Notes: generated by a model from the letters alone, not told the origin. A stretch of DNA of 64,000 nucleotides from Woeseiaceae bacterium (GCA_030066735.1 JASJBB010000007.1:17216-81215); one strand, 5' to 3'. Positions 36,451-45,568 are shown, numbered from the stretch's first letter. Numbers and translations are program-made.

Positions 36451-37074
36451 CTAGTGCGAGGTCCCGAATAGCCGGTCTCCGGCATCCCCGAGGCCCGGTA
36501 CGATGTATTTGTTCTCGTCGAGCTTCTCATCGATCGAGGCCGTGTATATTGGCACATCCGGGTGCGCTTCCTCCACGAGACTCAGGCCCTCCTCGCAAGT
36601 GACGATGCAGATGACGACGATCTTGCCGGCGCCGGCCTTCTTGAGTACGTCGATCGCGGCCGCTGTCGACCCGCCTGTCGCCAGCATCGGGTCGATCAGG
36701 ATACAGGTACCGCCATCGACCTGCGGCGGAAAGCGCTCGTAGTAGCTGACGGGCTGCTTGGTTTCCTCGTCACGGTATAGTCCGACAAAGCCGACTCGAG
36801 CCGTCGGCACGAGCTCGAGTATGCCCTCGAGCATACCGACCCCGGCCCGCAGGATGGGCACGACGACAATGTCGGTGTCGATCTTGTGGCACTTTGCGAT
36901 GGCCAGCGGCGTCTGGACATCCACCTCCTTCGTCTTGATGTGCTTGAGCGCCTCGTAGCACAGGAACTGGGTGATCTCGGTCGCGAGTTCGCGAAAGCGC
37001 TTGTGCCCCGTCTCGATGTCGCGAATGAGTGCGAGCTTGTGCTGCACGCAGGGGTGGTCGATTTGTACATGCAT
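36451..37074 (-). CDS. upp: uracil phosphoribosyltransferase
   Basis: A 207-residue protein, against 208 in E. coli. The PRPP loop is CILIDPMLATGGSTAAAIDV, VPILRAGVGMLEGIL is the conserved N-terminal loop, and YIVPGLGDAGDRLFGT is the uracil-binding C-terminus. It converts uracil and PRPP to UMP for salvage. GGGAGA precedes the ATG at 37074. It is embedded in the long minus-strand run rather than next to a uracil permease. Confidence 0.97.
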   Translation of the reverse strand: MHVQIDHPCVQHKLALIRDIETGHKRFRELATEITQFLCYEALKHIKTKEVDVQTPLAIAKCHKIDTDIVVVPILRAGVGMLEGILELVPTARVGFVGLYRDEETKQPVSYYERFPPQVDGGTCILIDPMLATGGSTAAAIDVLKKAGAGKIVVICIVTCEEGLSLVEEAHPDVPIYTASIDEKLDENKYIVPGLGDAGDRLFGTSH

Positions 37075-37087
37075 TAAGCGGTCTCCC

Positions 37088-37444
37088 TTATTCTTCTTCT
37101 GCACTGGCCCAGATGGCAAACTCGGTGCCCCCGGGTTCGACGAAATGGAATCGCCGACCGCCCGGGAACTCGAAGATGTCCTGGCTGATAGACGCGCCGA
37201 GCTCCTGCACGCGCCGGTAATCGCGTTCGAGATCTTCGCTGTAGAAAATCAGCAGGACGCCGCCGGCCGGCGCCTTTTCGGTGTCGCGCTGCAACCCGCC
37301 GTCGATCCGACCGTCGTTGAACGAGTAGTAGTCCGGACCCCACTCCTGGAACTCCCAGTCGAACAACTGCTCGAGAAACGCCCGCGTCTTGTCGATATCC
37401 GTCGCCGTTATCTCGACGTAGTCGATACGCCCTTCGCTTCTCAT
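37088..37444 (-). CDS. VOC/glyoxalase-fold protein
   Basis: A 118-residue VOC protein resembling the family often annotated as glyoxalase-like. IDYVEITATDIDKTRAFLEQ is followed by FDWEFQEWGPDYYSF, and the C-terminal strand is RRFHFVEPGGTEFAIW. It lies 13 nt from upp and 1 nt after the cupin stop. A small-molecule or metal-dependent role is likely but unassigned. Confidence 0.86.
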   Translation of the reverse strand: MRSEGRIDYVEITATDIDKTRAFLEQLFDWEFQEWGPDYYSFNDGRIDGGLQRDTEKAPAGGVLLIFYSEDLERDYRRVQELGASISQDIFEFPGGRRFHFVEPGGTEFAIWASAEEE

Positions 37445-37445
37445 G

Positions 37446-37850
37446 TCAGTTCTCCCGCCGCGGCCGTTCGCGATTCTCCGTGCCCTGCCCCGGCGTTACG
37501 AACAGCATCGTCGTCGGCGCGTTGACCCTGGCCGTGTGCCAGGTGCCTTGCGGTACGATCACGAAGGAGCCGGGTTCGGTCAGCCTGACGGTCTCGTCGC
37601 CGTCCGGCAACGCCAGCGTCATTTCCGCATCGCCCGATAGCAGGCAGACGAATTCATCGCCGTGTGGATGCACCTCCCAGGTCGGCCAGTCCTCGTCGAA
37701 CGAAAAGCTCGAGATCAGGGTGCGCCCCGCGAAATCGCCGAAACGCTCGTCAATTTCGGCCCATAGGTTGTCCGTCACGTCGACCGTGTCGGCCGCGAAC
37801 TGCCGATCGACGACGACAAACGTCGATGCAATGTCCTTGACGTGTTTCAT
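37446..37850 (-). CDS. cupin domain protein
   Basis: A 134-residue single-domain cupin. Motif 1 is WEVHPHGDEFVCLLSGDAEM (H-x-H-x4-E-x6-G), and motif 2 is PGSFVIVPQGTWH with the final His. All four metal ligands are in place. The ATG overlaps the upstream GFA stop. Substrate unknown. Confidence 0.9.
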   Translation of the reverse strand: MKHVKDIASTFVVVDRQFAADTVDVTDNLWAEIDERFGDFAGRTLISSFSFDEDWPTWEVHPHGDEFVCLLSGDAEMTLALPDGDETVRLTEPGSFVIVPQGTWHTARVNAPTTMLFVTPGQGTENRERPRREN

Positions 37851-38332
37851 TGGGCATGTGCCTCGATATTGGCCCTGAGCCTGCCGAGACTGTCAGCCGA
37901 CCAGACTTCTTTGAGATCGTAAAACTGCTCGAAGATCGGCACGTCGTCGGGCAGCGTCACGAAGGGCATCTTCGAGCGCGTCCAGATGTGCACATCCGGT
38001 GCGATGCTTGCCGGGTCGTCGAGTGTCCCGCCGCGAACCCAGCGGCAGTCACCGGGCGAAACATGGTAGCGGCTCCAGAGGGCGGTGCCGCAGACCTCGC
38101 AAAACCACACCTCGCAGGGCTTGCCGCTCGCGCCGCCCTCGAGCAACACGGAACGGAGTTTCCCGCTCTGCAGCACGACATTCTCGGCCTCGGTCCAGAT
38201 GTTGACCGCGAATGGCGCCCCGCTTGCGCGCTGGCAGTCCGTGCAGTGGCATGCGTGAGTGATCAGGGGCGTACTGTGCAGTTCGTAACGGCAGGCGCCG
38301 CAGGCGCAGCCGCCTTCAAGTGTCGAGTTCAT
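37847..38332 (-). CDS. GFA family protein (glutathione-dependent formaldehyde-activating fold)
   Basis: A 161-residue zinc protein. GGCACGACRYEL supplies the first Cys pair, HACHCTDCQRASGAPF the second and WFCEVCGTALWSR the third, matching the GFA/CENP-V fold. The family founder binds S-hydroxymethylglutathione, but most members have unknown substrates. The ATG at 38332 is preferred to a TTG at 38338. It overlaps the upstream bPH gene by about 17 nt. Confidence 0.88.
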   Translation of the reverse strand: MNSTLEGGCACGACRYELHSTPLITHACHCTDCQRASGAPFAVNIWTEAENVVLQSGKLRSVLLEGGASGKPCEVWFCEVCGTALWSRYHVSPGDCRWVRGGTLDDPASIAPDVHIWTRSKMPFVTLPDDVPIFEQFYDLKEVWSADSLGRLRANIEAHAQ

Positions 38333-38732
38333 GGCCAATTGCCTTCAGGAAACCGGCCTTGTCTGCCGGAGAAATCATGATGCGCCGCCGCTTGCCGTAG
38401 CGGATGCTGAGCCGGTCGAGCGAGAGCGCTGGTGATGACAGCGGATTGCGGGTCGCCCTGACCGAGGTGATATCTTCGACAGGCACCTTCCAGCGGAACG
38501 GACCGGAGACAATTCGAATGATGCCGCGGTCTACCGTGTAGTGCGTACCCAGCAATAACCACACCATCAGCGCAACAATGCCGATCATGGCCAGGATCAG
38601 GCTCGTGATCATGCCGGGTTCGCCGGCCTCGGTTATGGCGGCCGTGACCGCAACCACCTGCACGACGATGACGACGAGGATAAGGACCAGGATCCAGCGG
38701 TCGACCTTGGATTTGAATTTCCTGGCGGCCAT
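38316..38732 (-). CDS. membrane protein with bacterial PH-like (bPH) domain
   Basis: A 138-residue protein with two transmembrane helices (about 14-35 and 44-64). A soluble domain follows, reading HYTVDRGIIRIVSGPFRWKV, then VPVEDITSVRATRNPLSSPA, then MISPADKAGFLKAI. These blocks match bPH_4 (formerly DUF1200) by eye. The ATG at 38732 overlaps the upstream TGA by one base. Function unknown. Confidence 0.8.
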   Translation of the reverse strand: MAARKFKSKVDRWILVLILVVIVVQVVAVTAAITEAGEPGMITSLILAMIGIVALMVWLLLGTHYTVDRGIIRIVSGPFRWKVPVEDITSVRATRNPLSSPALSLDRLSIRYGKRRRIMISPADKAGFLKAIGHELDT

Positions 38733-39220
38733 CAGGCGAAAGTCCGGTTGACCCACACGCCAATAAAGTGTGAGAGGACCACGACCAGCGCAGCGATGCC
38801 GAGGTGTTCGCCGATGATCAGCAGCGGACGGGCCTTTTGCGCCCGGGCCAGGAAGTAGCTCAGGACGGTAATGACGAACATGCCCCAGAGCAGCGACACG
38901 ACGACCGCCGTGTCGAGAGGCAGCAGTAGCAGGGGGACCGCGAAGCTCAGTGCAAAGATGAACTTGTTCAGGAATGTCGAGATCGTCGCTGCCCAGACGT
39001 GGCCGGTCGTCGTTTCCGGGTCGGCCTCCTCGGCCAGGTGGATGCCCAACGCGTCCGACATCGCGTCGGCCACGGCAATCACGAAGATGCCGCCGAGCAC
39101 AGCCGCCACCGATCGGGTGCCTGCATTGAGACCCGTAATCAGACCGATCGTCGTGATCACGCCGGATGTCGCGCCAAAGTACAGGCCGGTTCTCGCGCCC
39201 TCGTTCCGGAAGATCTCCAT
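38732..39220 (-). CDS. VIT1/CCC1-like membrane protein
   Basis: A 162-residue membrane protein with about five helices. The first half, YFGATSGVITTIGLITGLNA and the DAMSDALGIHLAEEAD block, matches the VIT1/CCC1 iron-manganese transporter family. It is shorter than standard family members and lacks the extended cytosolic metal-binding domain. Metal transport is therefore plausible but not certain. It is coupled to the bPH protein by an overlapping stop/start. Confidence 0.75.
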   Translation of the reverse strand: MEIFRNEGARTGLYFGATSGVITTIGLITGLNAGTRSVAAVLGGIFVIAVADAMSDALGIHLAEEADPETTTGHVWAATISTFLNKFIFALSFAVPLLLLPLDTAVVVSLLWGMFVITVLSYFLARAQKARPLLIIGEHLGIAALVVVLSHFIGVWVNRTFA

Positions 39221-39226
39221 CTGAAA

Positions 39227-39742
39227 TTATCCGTTGTTATTCAATGGTTTACCGTAGATGCTGACGTCGTGGTCATCGTCAGGCATGCGGTGCATTCTCT
39301 CAAACTCGAAGCCTAATTTCCCGATCAGGCCGATCGATGCCGCGTTGTCGGGCGAGATGATCGCGATCAGCCGGCCAATGCCCAGAACCGATCTCGAGTA
39401 TTCGATGACCGCAGAAGCCGCTTCAAAGGCGTAACCGCGCCCGCAGTAGTCGGGCAGGGTCGCGTAACCGATGTCCGGAATGTCGATGCCGTCGCGCCGG
39501 AACAGGCCGCAGATGCCGATCGCGTCCCCGGAATCCTTGAGCACTACCCGGTACGGGCCGTAGCCGTACTCCTCGTAGAGACGCAGGATCCCCTTGGACA
39601 TCGCATCCTGCGCCTCGTCAAGGGTCCGGATACCGCGGTCGCCAACATGGCGGACGAACGCCGGGTCGTTCCAGATGGCAAGCATGAGCCCGGCGTCGGC
39701 CGGCGTCATTTCGTGCAGCGTCAGGCGTTCGGTTTCGAGCAC
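39227..39742 (-). CDS. GNAT family N-acetyltransferase (RimJ/RimL type)
   Basis: A 171-residue acetyltransferase. LETERLTLHEMTPADAGLML is the RimJ/RimL-type N-terminus, PDYCGRGYAFEAASAVI the acetyl-CoA loop, and NAASIGLIGKLGFEF the conserved C-terminal element. The start is a GTG at 39742 overlapping the upstream TAG by one base. The longer frame to 40042 is a shadow of the DUF1761 gene. The acceptor is unknown. Confidence 0.88.
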   Translation of the reverse strand: MLETERLTLHEMTPADAGLMLAIWNDPAFVRHVGDRGIRTLDEAQDAMSKGILRLYEEYGYGPYRVVLKDSGDAIGICGLFRRDGIDIPDIGYATLPDYCGRGYAFEAASAVIEYSRSVLGIGRLIAIISPDNAASIGLIGKLGFEFERMHRMPDDDHDVSIYGKPLNNNG

Positions 39743-40134
39743 TAGTGCCAGAGCCCCAGGATCAGGCCATAGAGCACGAATTGTCCGGTGTGATAGCCGC
39801 CGTCGATGAGCAGCGCGCTCGCCGGCCGGTTCGCAAACTGGTAATTGATGCCGAAGCTGGCCGCCACGAAACAAATGCCGACGATCAGCGCGGTGTGCAG
39901 CGCCACCCGCAGGTCCGGTTGCGGGCCGAGGATGTGAGCAAAGGCGAGCGCTGCGATCAGGGCAAAAGCGAAGCTCAGACCGAAGACCTTTGCCGGATGT
40001 CCCTGGCTCGAATTCTCGTCGCGTCCCATTGCCCGGTTCCACGGCTTCAGAAACACGGCCGGCGAGTACCAGACACCACCGAGAACGAAACTCGAAACAG
40101 CGGCGACGAATGCTGCGATGTAGTTAATTTCCAT
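39742..40134 (-). CDS. DUF1761 integral membrane protein
   Basis: A 130-residue protein with four hydrophobic segments. It has the DUF1761 N-terminus (INYIAAFVAAVSSFVLGGVW then YSPAVFLKPW) and a late FANRPASALLIDGGYHTGQF block. Function unknown. The ATG at 40134 fits the family N-terminus; the upstream frame is noise. Confidence 0.83.
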   Translation of the reverse strand: MEINYIAAFVAAVSSFVLGGVWYSPAVFLKPWNRAMGRDENSSQGHPAKVFGLSFAFALIAALAFAHILGPQPDLRVALHTALIVGICFVAASFGINYQFANRPASALLIDGGYHTGQFVLYGLILGLWH

Positions 40135-40156
40135 TGTCCCCCCTTCTCTGTTGTCG

Positions 40157-40774
40157 TCAGGGCACGCCATCGAAAAAATCGACGAGGCCCGTTTCCAGCG
40201 AGTACTCGGCGCCGACGATGACCAGGCCTTCGTCACGCTCGAGCCTCGCGATAATCTCCGACGCGTTTCGCAATGTATCGGCCGACGTGCGGACATTGGC
40301 GCGCACGGCCTTTTCGACGATGTCGTCAGCATCCGCCTCGCGATCGCTCGCCAGCGCAGCTTCTACGGACGGGCGAATGAATTCCGTGATCGCACCGATG
40401 TTTGCCAGTACCTGACCTTCGGGCGATTGCAGGGCGTCGAGCGTCGCCCGGACCGCGCCGCAGTTCGAATGGCCGAGCACCACGACGAGTCGTGTACCGA
40501 ATTTCGAACAGGCGAATTCCACGCTGCCAACCAGGGACGGCTGCACCACATTGCCGGCAACCCGCACGACGAACAGGTCGCCAATGCCCTGGTCGAAAAC
40601 AATCTCGGCCGGGGCGCGGGAATCCGAGCAGCCGAGAACCACGGCGAACGGTTCCTGCGCGTCGACGTTCTCGCGCCGCCGCGCCTCGTTGCCGATGCTG
40701 TGCTGCGACGCGTTCGCGACAAAGCGGCGATTACCTTCGCGCAGGCGCTCGAGTGCTTCGCTTGCCCCGATCAT
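40157..40774 (-). CDS. beta-class carbonic anhydrase
   Basis: A 205-residue beta-carbonic anhydrase. Zinc ligands are C49, H102 and C105 (CSDSR and GHSNCGAV), with the D51/R53 catalytic dyad in CSDSRAPAE. It hydrates CO2 to bicarbonate in the cytosol. The ATG at 40774 overlaps the methyltransferase stop by one base. The longer frame to 41329 runs through the methyltransferase gene out of frame. Confidence 0.93.
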   Translation of the reverse strand: MIGASEALERLREGNRRFVANASQHSIGNEARRRENVDAQEPFAVVLGCSDSRAPAEIVFDQGIGDLFVVRVAGNVVQPSLVGSVEFACSKFGTRLVVVLGHSNCGAVRATLDALQSPEGQVLANIGAITEFIRPSVEAALASDREADADDIVEKAVRANVRTSADTLRNASEIIARLERDEGLVIVGAEYSLETGLVDFFDGVP

Positions 40775-41397
40775 CAGCCGGTCATCTGCCAGCAGCTGTA
40801 CAGGTACTGCTGCACGTTGCCGGTCGGCGTTGTATGGTCCTCGAGCGCATACGACTTCAGCTCGAAGTCCTCGCCGAGCAGATCCGTCAGCATCTCGATC
40901 GAATAGCGCTGAACCTCGAGGCCGCTGCAACGGTCCGGACCTTCGGGGCCGAAAGTCGCGAGAATGAAATACCCGCCGGGCACCAGTGCCGCCCGCATCG
41001 TGTTGAGATAGGTCTTCGCGCTGGTCCGGTTGACGAGGAAATGGAAGGCGGCGCGATCGTGCCACAGGTAGTAACGTCCTCTCGGCACCCATTCGAGCAC
41101 ATCGGCCGAAACCCACTTGATGCTGGATGCCGCGTCGCCAAGACGCGCGCGGGACTCGGCGATGGCCGCGTTGGCGATGTCCATGACAGTGATGTTGCTG
41201 TAGTCGGAATTGCGGAGCACATCGACCAGTGACGACACGCCGGCGCCAATATCGATAATCGGCGCCTCGGTCGGCACGCCTGTGGCGCGAATCAATTCGA
41301 TGGACTTCGACGGCACGGTCTGGAACCACGACAGTTCGGTCGGGCTCCTGGTTTCGTAGATGTGCTCCCAGTGCGCTTTCCTGGACACACTCATCAT
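40774..41397 (-). CDS. class I SAM-dependent methyltransferase
   Basis: A 207-residue methyltransferase. Motif I is PIIDIGAGVSSLVDVL, the acidic residue ending strand 2 is in NITVMDIANAAI, and the post-I loop is VSADVLEW. An N-terminal HWEHIYETRSPTELSWFQ segment is common in a clade annotated as putative thiopurine- or small-molecule-type methyltransferases. Substrate unknown. The alternative start at 41394 is equally possible (MM). Confidence 0.88.
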   Translation of the reverse strand: MMSVSRKAHWEHIYETRSPTELSWFQTVPSKSIELIRATGVPTEAPIIDIGAGVSSLVDVLRNSDYSNITVMDIANAAIAESRARLGDAASSIKWVSADVLEWVPRGRYYLWHDRAAFHFLVNRTSAKTYLNTMRAALVPGGYFILATFGPEGPDRCSGLEVQRYSIEMLTDLLGEDFELKSYALEDHTTPTGNVQQYLYSCWQMTG

Positions 41398-41409
41398 TGT
41401 GCCTCCGAG

Positions 41410-42420
41410 TTAGCCGAGCTTCCGTATGCCGATTGCCTCGCGTATCTCAGCCAGGTAGGGAACCGAGATTTCGCGTGCCTTCTCAGCGCCTTTTTGCAGT
41501 TCCGCCTCGACCACGCCCGGGTCGGCGAGCAGGCGTTCGTACTCATCGCGCGCCGGCTTGATCTGCTCGTTGATGTATTCGAAAAGCACTTGCTTCATCT
41601 CGCCCCAGGCAATGCCGTCGGCGTAGCGCTGCGCGATTTCCGCCGTCTCCCCGGGGGTCGCAAATGCCCTGTACATGTCGAACAGCGTGCTGTCTGCCGT
41701 GTCCTTCGGTTCGCCGGGCTCGAGGCTGTTGGTCTTGATCTTCATGATCAGCTTGCGCAGGCGTTTCTCGTCGGCAAACAGCGGAATCGTGTTGTTGTAG
41801 CTCTTGGACATCTTGCGGCCATCGAGTCCTTTGAGCACGGCCGTATCCTCGCCAATCACTGCTTCCGGCAGCACGAAGACGTCGCCGTAGTGGTGATTGA
41901 AGCGCTGCGCAATATCGCGCGCCATCTCGACATGCTGCTTCTGATCCTGGCCTACGGGTACCTTCGTCGACTTGAACATCAGGATGTCGGCCGCCATCAG
42001 GATCGGGTAGCTGTAAAGCGCCATCGTGATGCCCTTGTCCGGATCCTTGTTACCGCCCTCGACGTTGAGCTGGACCTGGGCCTTGTAGGAATGCGCGCGA
42101 TTCATGAGCCCCTTGGCGGTCATGCCGTGCAGTATCCAGGTGAGCTCGGGAATTTCCGGAATGTCGGACTGGCGGTAGAAGCACGCGTGCTCGGTATCGA
42201 GGCCAAGGGCCAGCCAGGACGCGGCGATTTCGAGCGTCGACTGCCCGATCTTGTCCGGGTCCTCGTTCTTGGCAAGCGAGTGATAGTCCGCCAGAAAATA
42301 AAAATGCCGGGTCTCGAGGTCCTTGCTGGCCTCGATGCCCGGGCGAATCGCGCCAACGTAGTTGCCGATATGCGGCGTCCCCGTGGTCGTGATGCCGGTG
42401 AGATAGATATCCTCGCCCAT
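41410..42420 (-). CDS. trpS: tryptophanyl-tRNA synthetase
   Basis: A 336-residue class Ic synthetase, against 334 in E. coli. The HIGH motif reads PHIGNYVGAI, and KMSKS is intact in GRKMSKSYNN. GVPVGQDQKQHVE-like sequence (KVPVGQDQKQHVEMARDIAQ) is the tryptophan/adenylate region. The ATG at 42420 is 4 nt after the ggt stop. It charges tRNA-Trp. Its position amid small unrelated genes suggests that read-through transcription feeds the whole run. Confidence 0.97.
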   Translation of the reverse strand: MGEDIYLTGITTTGTPHIGNYVGAIRPGIEASKDLETRHFYFLADYHSLAKNEDPDKIGQSTLEIAASWLALGLDTEHACFYRQSDIPEIPELTWILHGMTAKGLMNRAHSYKAQVQLNVEGGNKDPDKGITMALYSYPILMAADILMFKSTKVPVGQDQKQHVEMARDIAQRFNHHYGDVFVLPEAVIGEDTAVLKGLDGRKMSKSYNNTIPLFADEKRLRKLIMKIKTNSLEPGEPKDTADSTLFDMYRAFATPGETAEIAQRYADGIAWGEMKQVLFEYINEQIKPARDEYERLLADPGVVEAELQKGAEKAREISVPYLAEIREAIGIRKLG

Positions 42421-42424
42421 TCTG

Positions 42425-44140
42425 CTAATAGCCTGCCGCGTGGCCGTCCTTTCGCACTTCCGAGGCGCCATAGTACACGCCTTCGGCCTCATCCCACATG
42501 ATTGCCTGGTAGCCGCCGAACCCGTGGTCGCTGGGACCCAGTTTGTGTCCCATGGCTTCGAGCTTGCGACGAGTCTCATCGCTGAAACCGGACTCGAGAT
42601 GCACGACGCCACCGTCGGTCATCGTGCTCCCGGTCGGCTCGGACGATCCCTTGTGGTTGACGCGACCGGCGTCGCCCGCCTCCTGCAGGTTCATGCCGAA
42701 GTCGACCATGTTGACGATGATCTGGGCATGCCCCTGCGGCTGCATCGCGCCGCCCATCAGGCCGAAGCTCATCAACGGCTTGCCGTCCTTCGTCACGAAA
42801 GCAGGAATGATCGTCTGGAACGGCCGCTTTCCCGGCTCGAGCACGTTGGCATGATCCGCGTCCAGCGAGAACAGGTCGGCCCGATTCTGCAGGACGAAGC
42901 CGAGGTCGCCCGGCGTCATGCCCGAACCCATGCCGTTGTAGTTACTCTGGATCAGCGAAATCATGTTGCCGTCCCTGTCGGCAACGGTCATGTAGATCGT
43001 GTCGCCCTCCTGGAGCCTGATGTCACCGGCCGGGACCTTGCGGGCCGCCTTGTCAGGAGAAATCAGCTCGCGCCTCTCGGCCGCGTACTCCTTCGAGATC
43101 AGCGTCTCTACCGGCACGTTGGCGAAATCCATGTCAGCGTAATACCGCGCCCTGTCCTCGAACGCGAGTTTCTTGGCCTCGACCAGCGTATGAACGTACT
43201 CGGCGCTGCCGAATCCCATCGCCGCGATATCGTAGCCCTCGAGGATATTGAGAATCTGCAGTGCAGCGATGCCCTGGCTATTGGGCGGCAGTTCGTGAAC
43301 GTCCCAGCCCCGGTAGTTGGTCGAGACCGGTGCAATCCACTCCGACGTGTGCGCCGCCAGGTCTCCATACCGCAGCAGGCCGCCCTGTTCGATCATGTAG
43401 GCGTCGATACGCCGCGCAATATCGCCTTTGTAGAATGCATCGCGTCCGTCGCTGGCGATGGCCTCGAGCGTGTCGGCAAGACGCGGGTTGCGGAACACCT
43501 CGCCTTTCTTCGGCACCCTGCCCCGCGGCATGAACGTCTCGGCGAAGCCCGCGTAATGGCCGATGCGCTGCTCGTTGACGATGAACAGGCGGGCAATTTC
43601 CTCGGTCACCGGGAATCCCTCGCGGGCATAACGGATGGCCGGCGCGAGCAACTCGGCCATCGGCACCGAGCCGTAGCGGCCGTGCAGTTCGAACCAGCCA
43701 TCGACCGCGCCGGGCACGCTGACCGGCAGCGGCCCGTATTTCGGGATGTCGCGCATGCCGTTTTCGCGAAAATATTCCGGCGTCATCAGCGCGGGCGCGC
43801 GGCCCGATGCGTTCAGGCCGGCAAGCTCTTCGTTGTGTGCGTCCCAGACGATCGCGAACAGGTCGCCGCCGATGCCGTTGCCGGTGGGCTCCATCAGGCC
43901 CAGCGCCGCGTTGGCCGCGATGGCCGCGTCGATGGCGTTGCCGCCCGCCTTGAGCACGTCTAGCGCGATCTGGGTCGTCAAAGGGTGGCTCGTCGCGGCC
44001 ATGCCGTTGCTGGCGATCACTTCCGATCGCGACGCAAACGGCTGGCCCGAATTGCGGTCGTATCCAGGCATCGAATCAGCCTCAGCAGTACATCCGGTCA
44101 TCGAAATTGCCAGGCCTGCAAACAGGGCTCTGAGTTTCAT
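42425..44140 (-). CDS. ggt: gamma-glutamyltransferase, probable lipoprotein
   Basis: A 571-residue protein. The N-terminus MKLRALFAGLAISMTGC is a lipoprotein-type signal. The small-subunit nucleophile is T381 in EGDTIYMTVADRDGNMIS, aligning with T391 of E. coli Ggt (TTHYSVVD). The conserved R114 region is ASGRAP, and the GGDLFAIVW and GSGMTPGDLG blocks fit the family. It should cleave itself at T381 and transfer or hydrolyse gamma-glutamyl groups in the periplasm. It is the first gene of the minus-strand run. A start at 44173 is also possible. Confidence 0.93.
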   Translation of the reverse strand: MKLRALFAGLAISMTGCTAEADSMPGYDRNSGQPFASRSEVIASNGMAATSHPLTTQIALDVLKAGGNAIDAAIAANAALGLMEPTGNGIGGDLFAIVWDAHNEELAGLNASGRAPALMTPEYFRENGMRDIPKYGPLPVSVPGAVDGWFELHGRYGSVPMAELLAPAIRYAREGFPVTEEIARLFIVNEQRIGHYAGFAETFMPRGRVPKKGEVFRNPRLADTLEAIASDGRDAFYKGDIARRIDAYMIEQGGLLRYGDLAAHTSEWIAPVSTNYRGWDVHELPPNSQGIAALQILNILEGYDIAAMGFGSAEYVHTLVEAKKLAFEDRARYYADMDFANVPVETLISKEYAAERRELISPDKAARKVPAGDIRLQEGDTIYMTVADRDGNMISLIQSNYNGMGSGMTPGDLGFVLQNRADLFSLDADHANVLEPGKRPFQTIIPAFVTKDGKPLMSFGLMGGAMQPQGHAQIIVNMVDFGMNLQEAGDAGRVNHKGSSEPTGSTMTDGGVVHLESGFSDETRRKLEAMGHKLGPSDHGFGGYQAIMWDEAEGVYYGASEVRKDGHAAGY

Positions 44141-44209
44141 CTTGGTTTCGGCTTTCCGGGAAAGGGCGCCCATAATGCCTAGATTATTGCCCGATTTAAA
44201 CAAGGTATC

Positions 44210-45568
44210 ATGCGCAGCATGACCGAAGATTACACCGACCGGAATCCGGAGCTGGCAGGCCTCTACGGCGCGCATGTCGCGGCCGTCTGCGAGCGCCACG
44301 ACCGGGCGCTGGCGAACGCCGGGGCGGCGCATGCCGTGGTCTTTGCCGGATGCCCCAAAACGGTATTCCTCGACGACCGCCAGTACCCGTTCAGGGCCAA
44401 CGCCCATTTCCTGGGGTGGGCGCCGCTGCCAAACCTGCCCCTGTCGTACATCGTGTATACGCCCGGCGAGAAGCCGCGGTTGATCTACTACCTGCCACGC
44501 GATTACTGGCACGCAGTGCCCGACGAGCCTGCCGGATACTGGACACCCGAGTTCGATGTTTGCGTCGTGCACGACGTTGACCAGGTTCCGGCCCTGCTGC
44601 CCGAGGCGCGGGACAAGTGCATCCTGATAGGCGAGATCGACGACCCTGCTCATGCGTTTGACATCGAGCGCATCAACCCGGCCGCCGCGATCAATATTCT
44701 GCATTTCGCGCGGGGCGTAAAGAGCGAATATGAACTCGCCTGCATGCGGCTCGCCTCCCGGCGCGGCGCGCTGGGCCATGTCGCCGCTGAGGCCGCTTTC
44801 CGCAACGGTCAGTCGGGCTTCGATATCCACCGCGCCTACTGCAGGGCCGTCAGTCAATCCGACAACGAGCTGCCCTACGACAACATCATCGCACTCAACG
44901 CGAACAGCGCCGTACTGCACTACACCGAGCTCGATCGCGAGCCGCCGCAATCGTTGCGATCATTCCTGATCGACGCCGGCGCCCAGGTGCACGGCTACGC
45001 GTCGGACATCACGCGCACGTATTCCTACGACGACGCGAGATTTGCGGAACTCGTGCAGCGCATGGACGCCGCCCAGCTCGACATCGTCAGTCGCGTGCGG
45101 GCCGGCGTCGACTACCGCGAGCTGCACGTTGAAACGCATCGTATCCTCGCCGGTGTGCTCGCCGACGCAGGATTCGTCCGCGGCGATCCCGACACGTTAC
45201 TCGCAACTGGCGTGACCTCCGCCTTCTTCCCGCACGGACTCGGCCACCTGCTCGGCATACAGGTCCACGACGTCGGCGGATTCATGGAAAACGAATCAGG
45301 AACGACGATAGACCCGCCGAGCGGTCACCCGTTCCTGCGGCTGACGCGCAGGCTCGAGGAGGACATGGTTCTGACCGTCGAGCCGGGCATCTATGTCATC
45401 GACATGCTGCTCGACAAGCTGCGCGGCGCCGACGCCGAGAATCACGTCAACTGGGACGAGGTCGACTGGCTGCGGCCCTTTGGCGGCGTGCGCATCGAAG
45501 ATAACGTTCGCGTTACGGCGGACGGCTGCGAGAACCTGACGCGTGACGCGTTTGCCGCCATGGTGTAA
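44210..45568 (+). CDS. pepQ: Xaa-Pro dipeptidase (PepQ family)
   Basis: A 452-residue M24 metallopeptidase, against 443 in E. coli PepQ. The five metal ligands are D255 (LIDAG), D266 (SDITRTY), H342 (FFPHGLGHLLG), E391 (TVEPGIYV) and E430 (GGVRIEDNV), matching D246/D257/H339/E384/E423 of the E. coli enzyme. It cleaves dipeptides ending in proline; some relatives also hydrolyse organophosphates. AAGG stands four bases before the ATG at 44210. It is divergent from ggt with 69 nt between starts. Confidence 0.94.
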   Translation: MRSMTEDYTDRNPELAGLYGAHVAAVCERHDRALANAGAAHAVVFAGCPKTVFLDDRQYPFRANAHFLGWAPLPNLPLSYIVYTPGEKPRLIYYLPRDYWHAVPDEPAGYWTPEFDVCVVHDVDQVPALLPEARDKCILIGEIDDPAHAFDIERINPAAAINILHFARGVKSEYELACMRLASRRGALGHVAAEAAFRNGQSGFDIHRAYCRAVSQSDNELPYDNIIALNANSAVLHYTELDREPPQSLRSFLIDAGAQVHGYASDITRTYSYDDARFAELVQRMDAAQLDIVSRVRAGVDYRELHVETHRILAGVLADAGFVRGDPDTLLATGVTSAFFPHGLGHLLGIQVHDVGGFMENESGTTIDPPSGHPFLRLTRRLEEDMVLTVEPGIYVIDMLLDKLRGADAENHVNWDEVDWLRPFGGVRIEDNVRVTADGCENLTRDAFAAMV

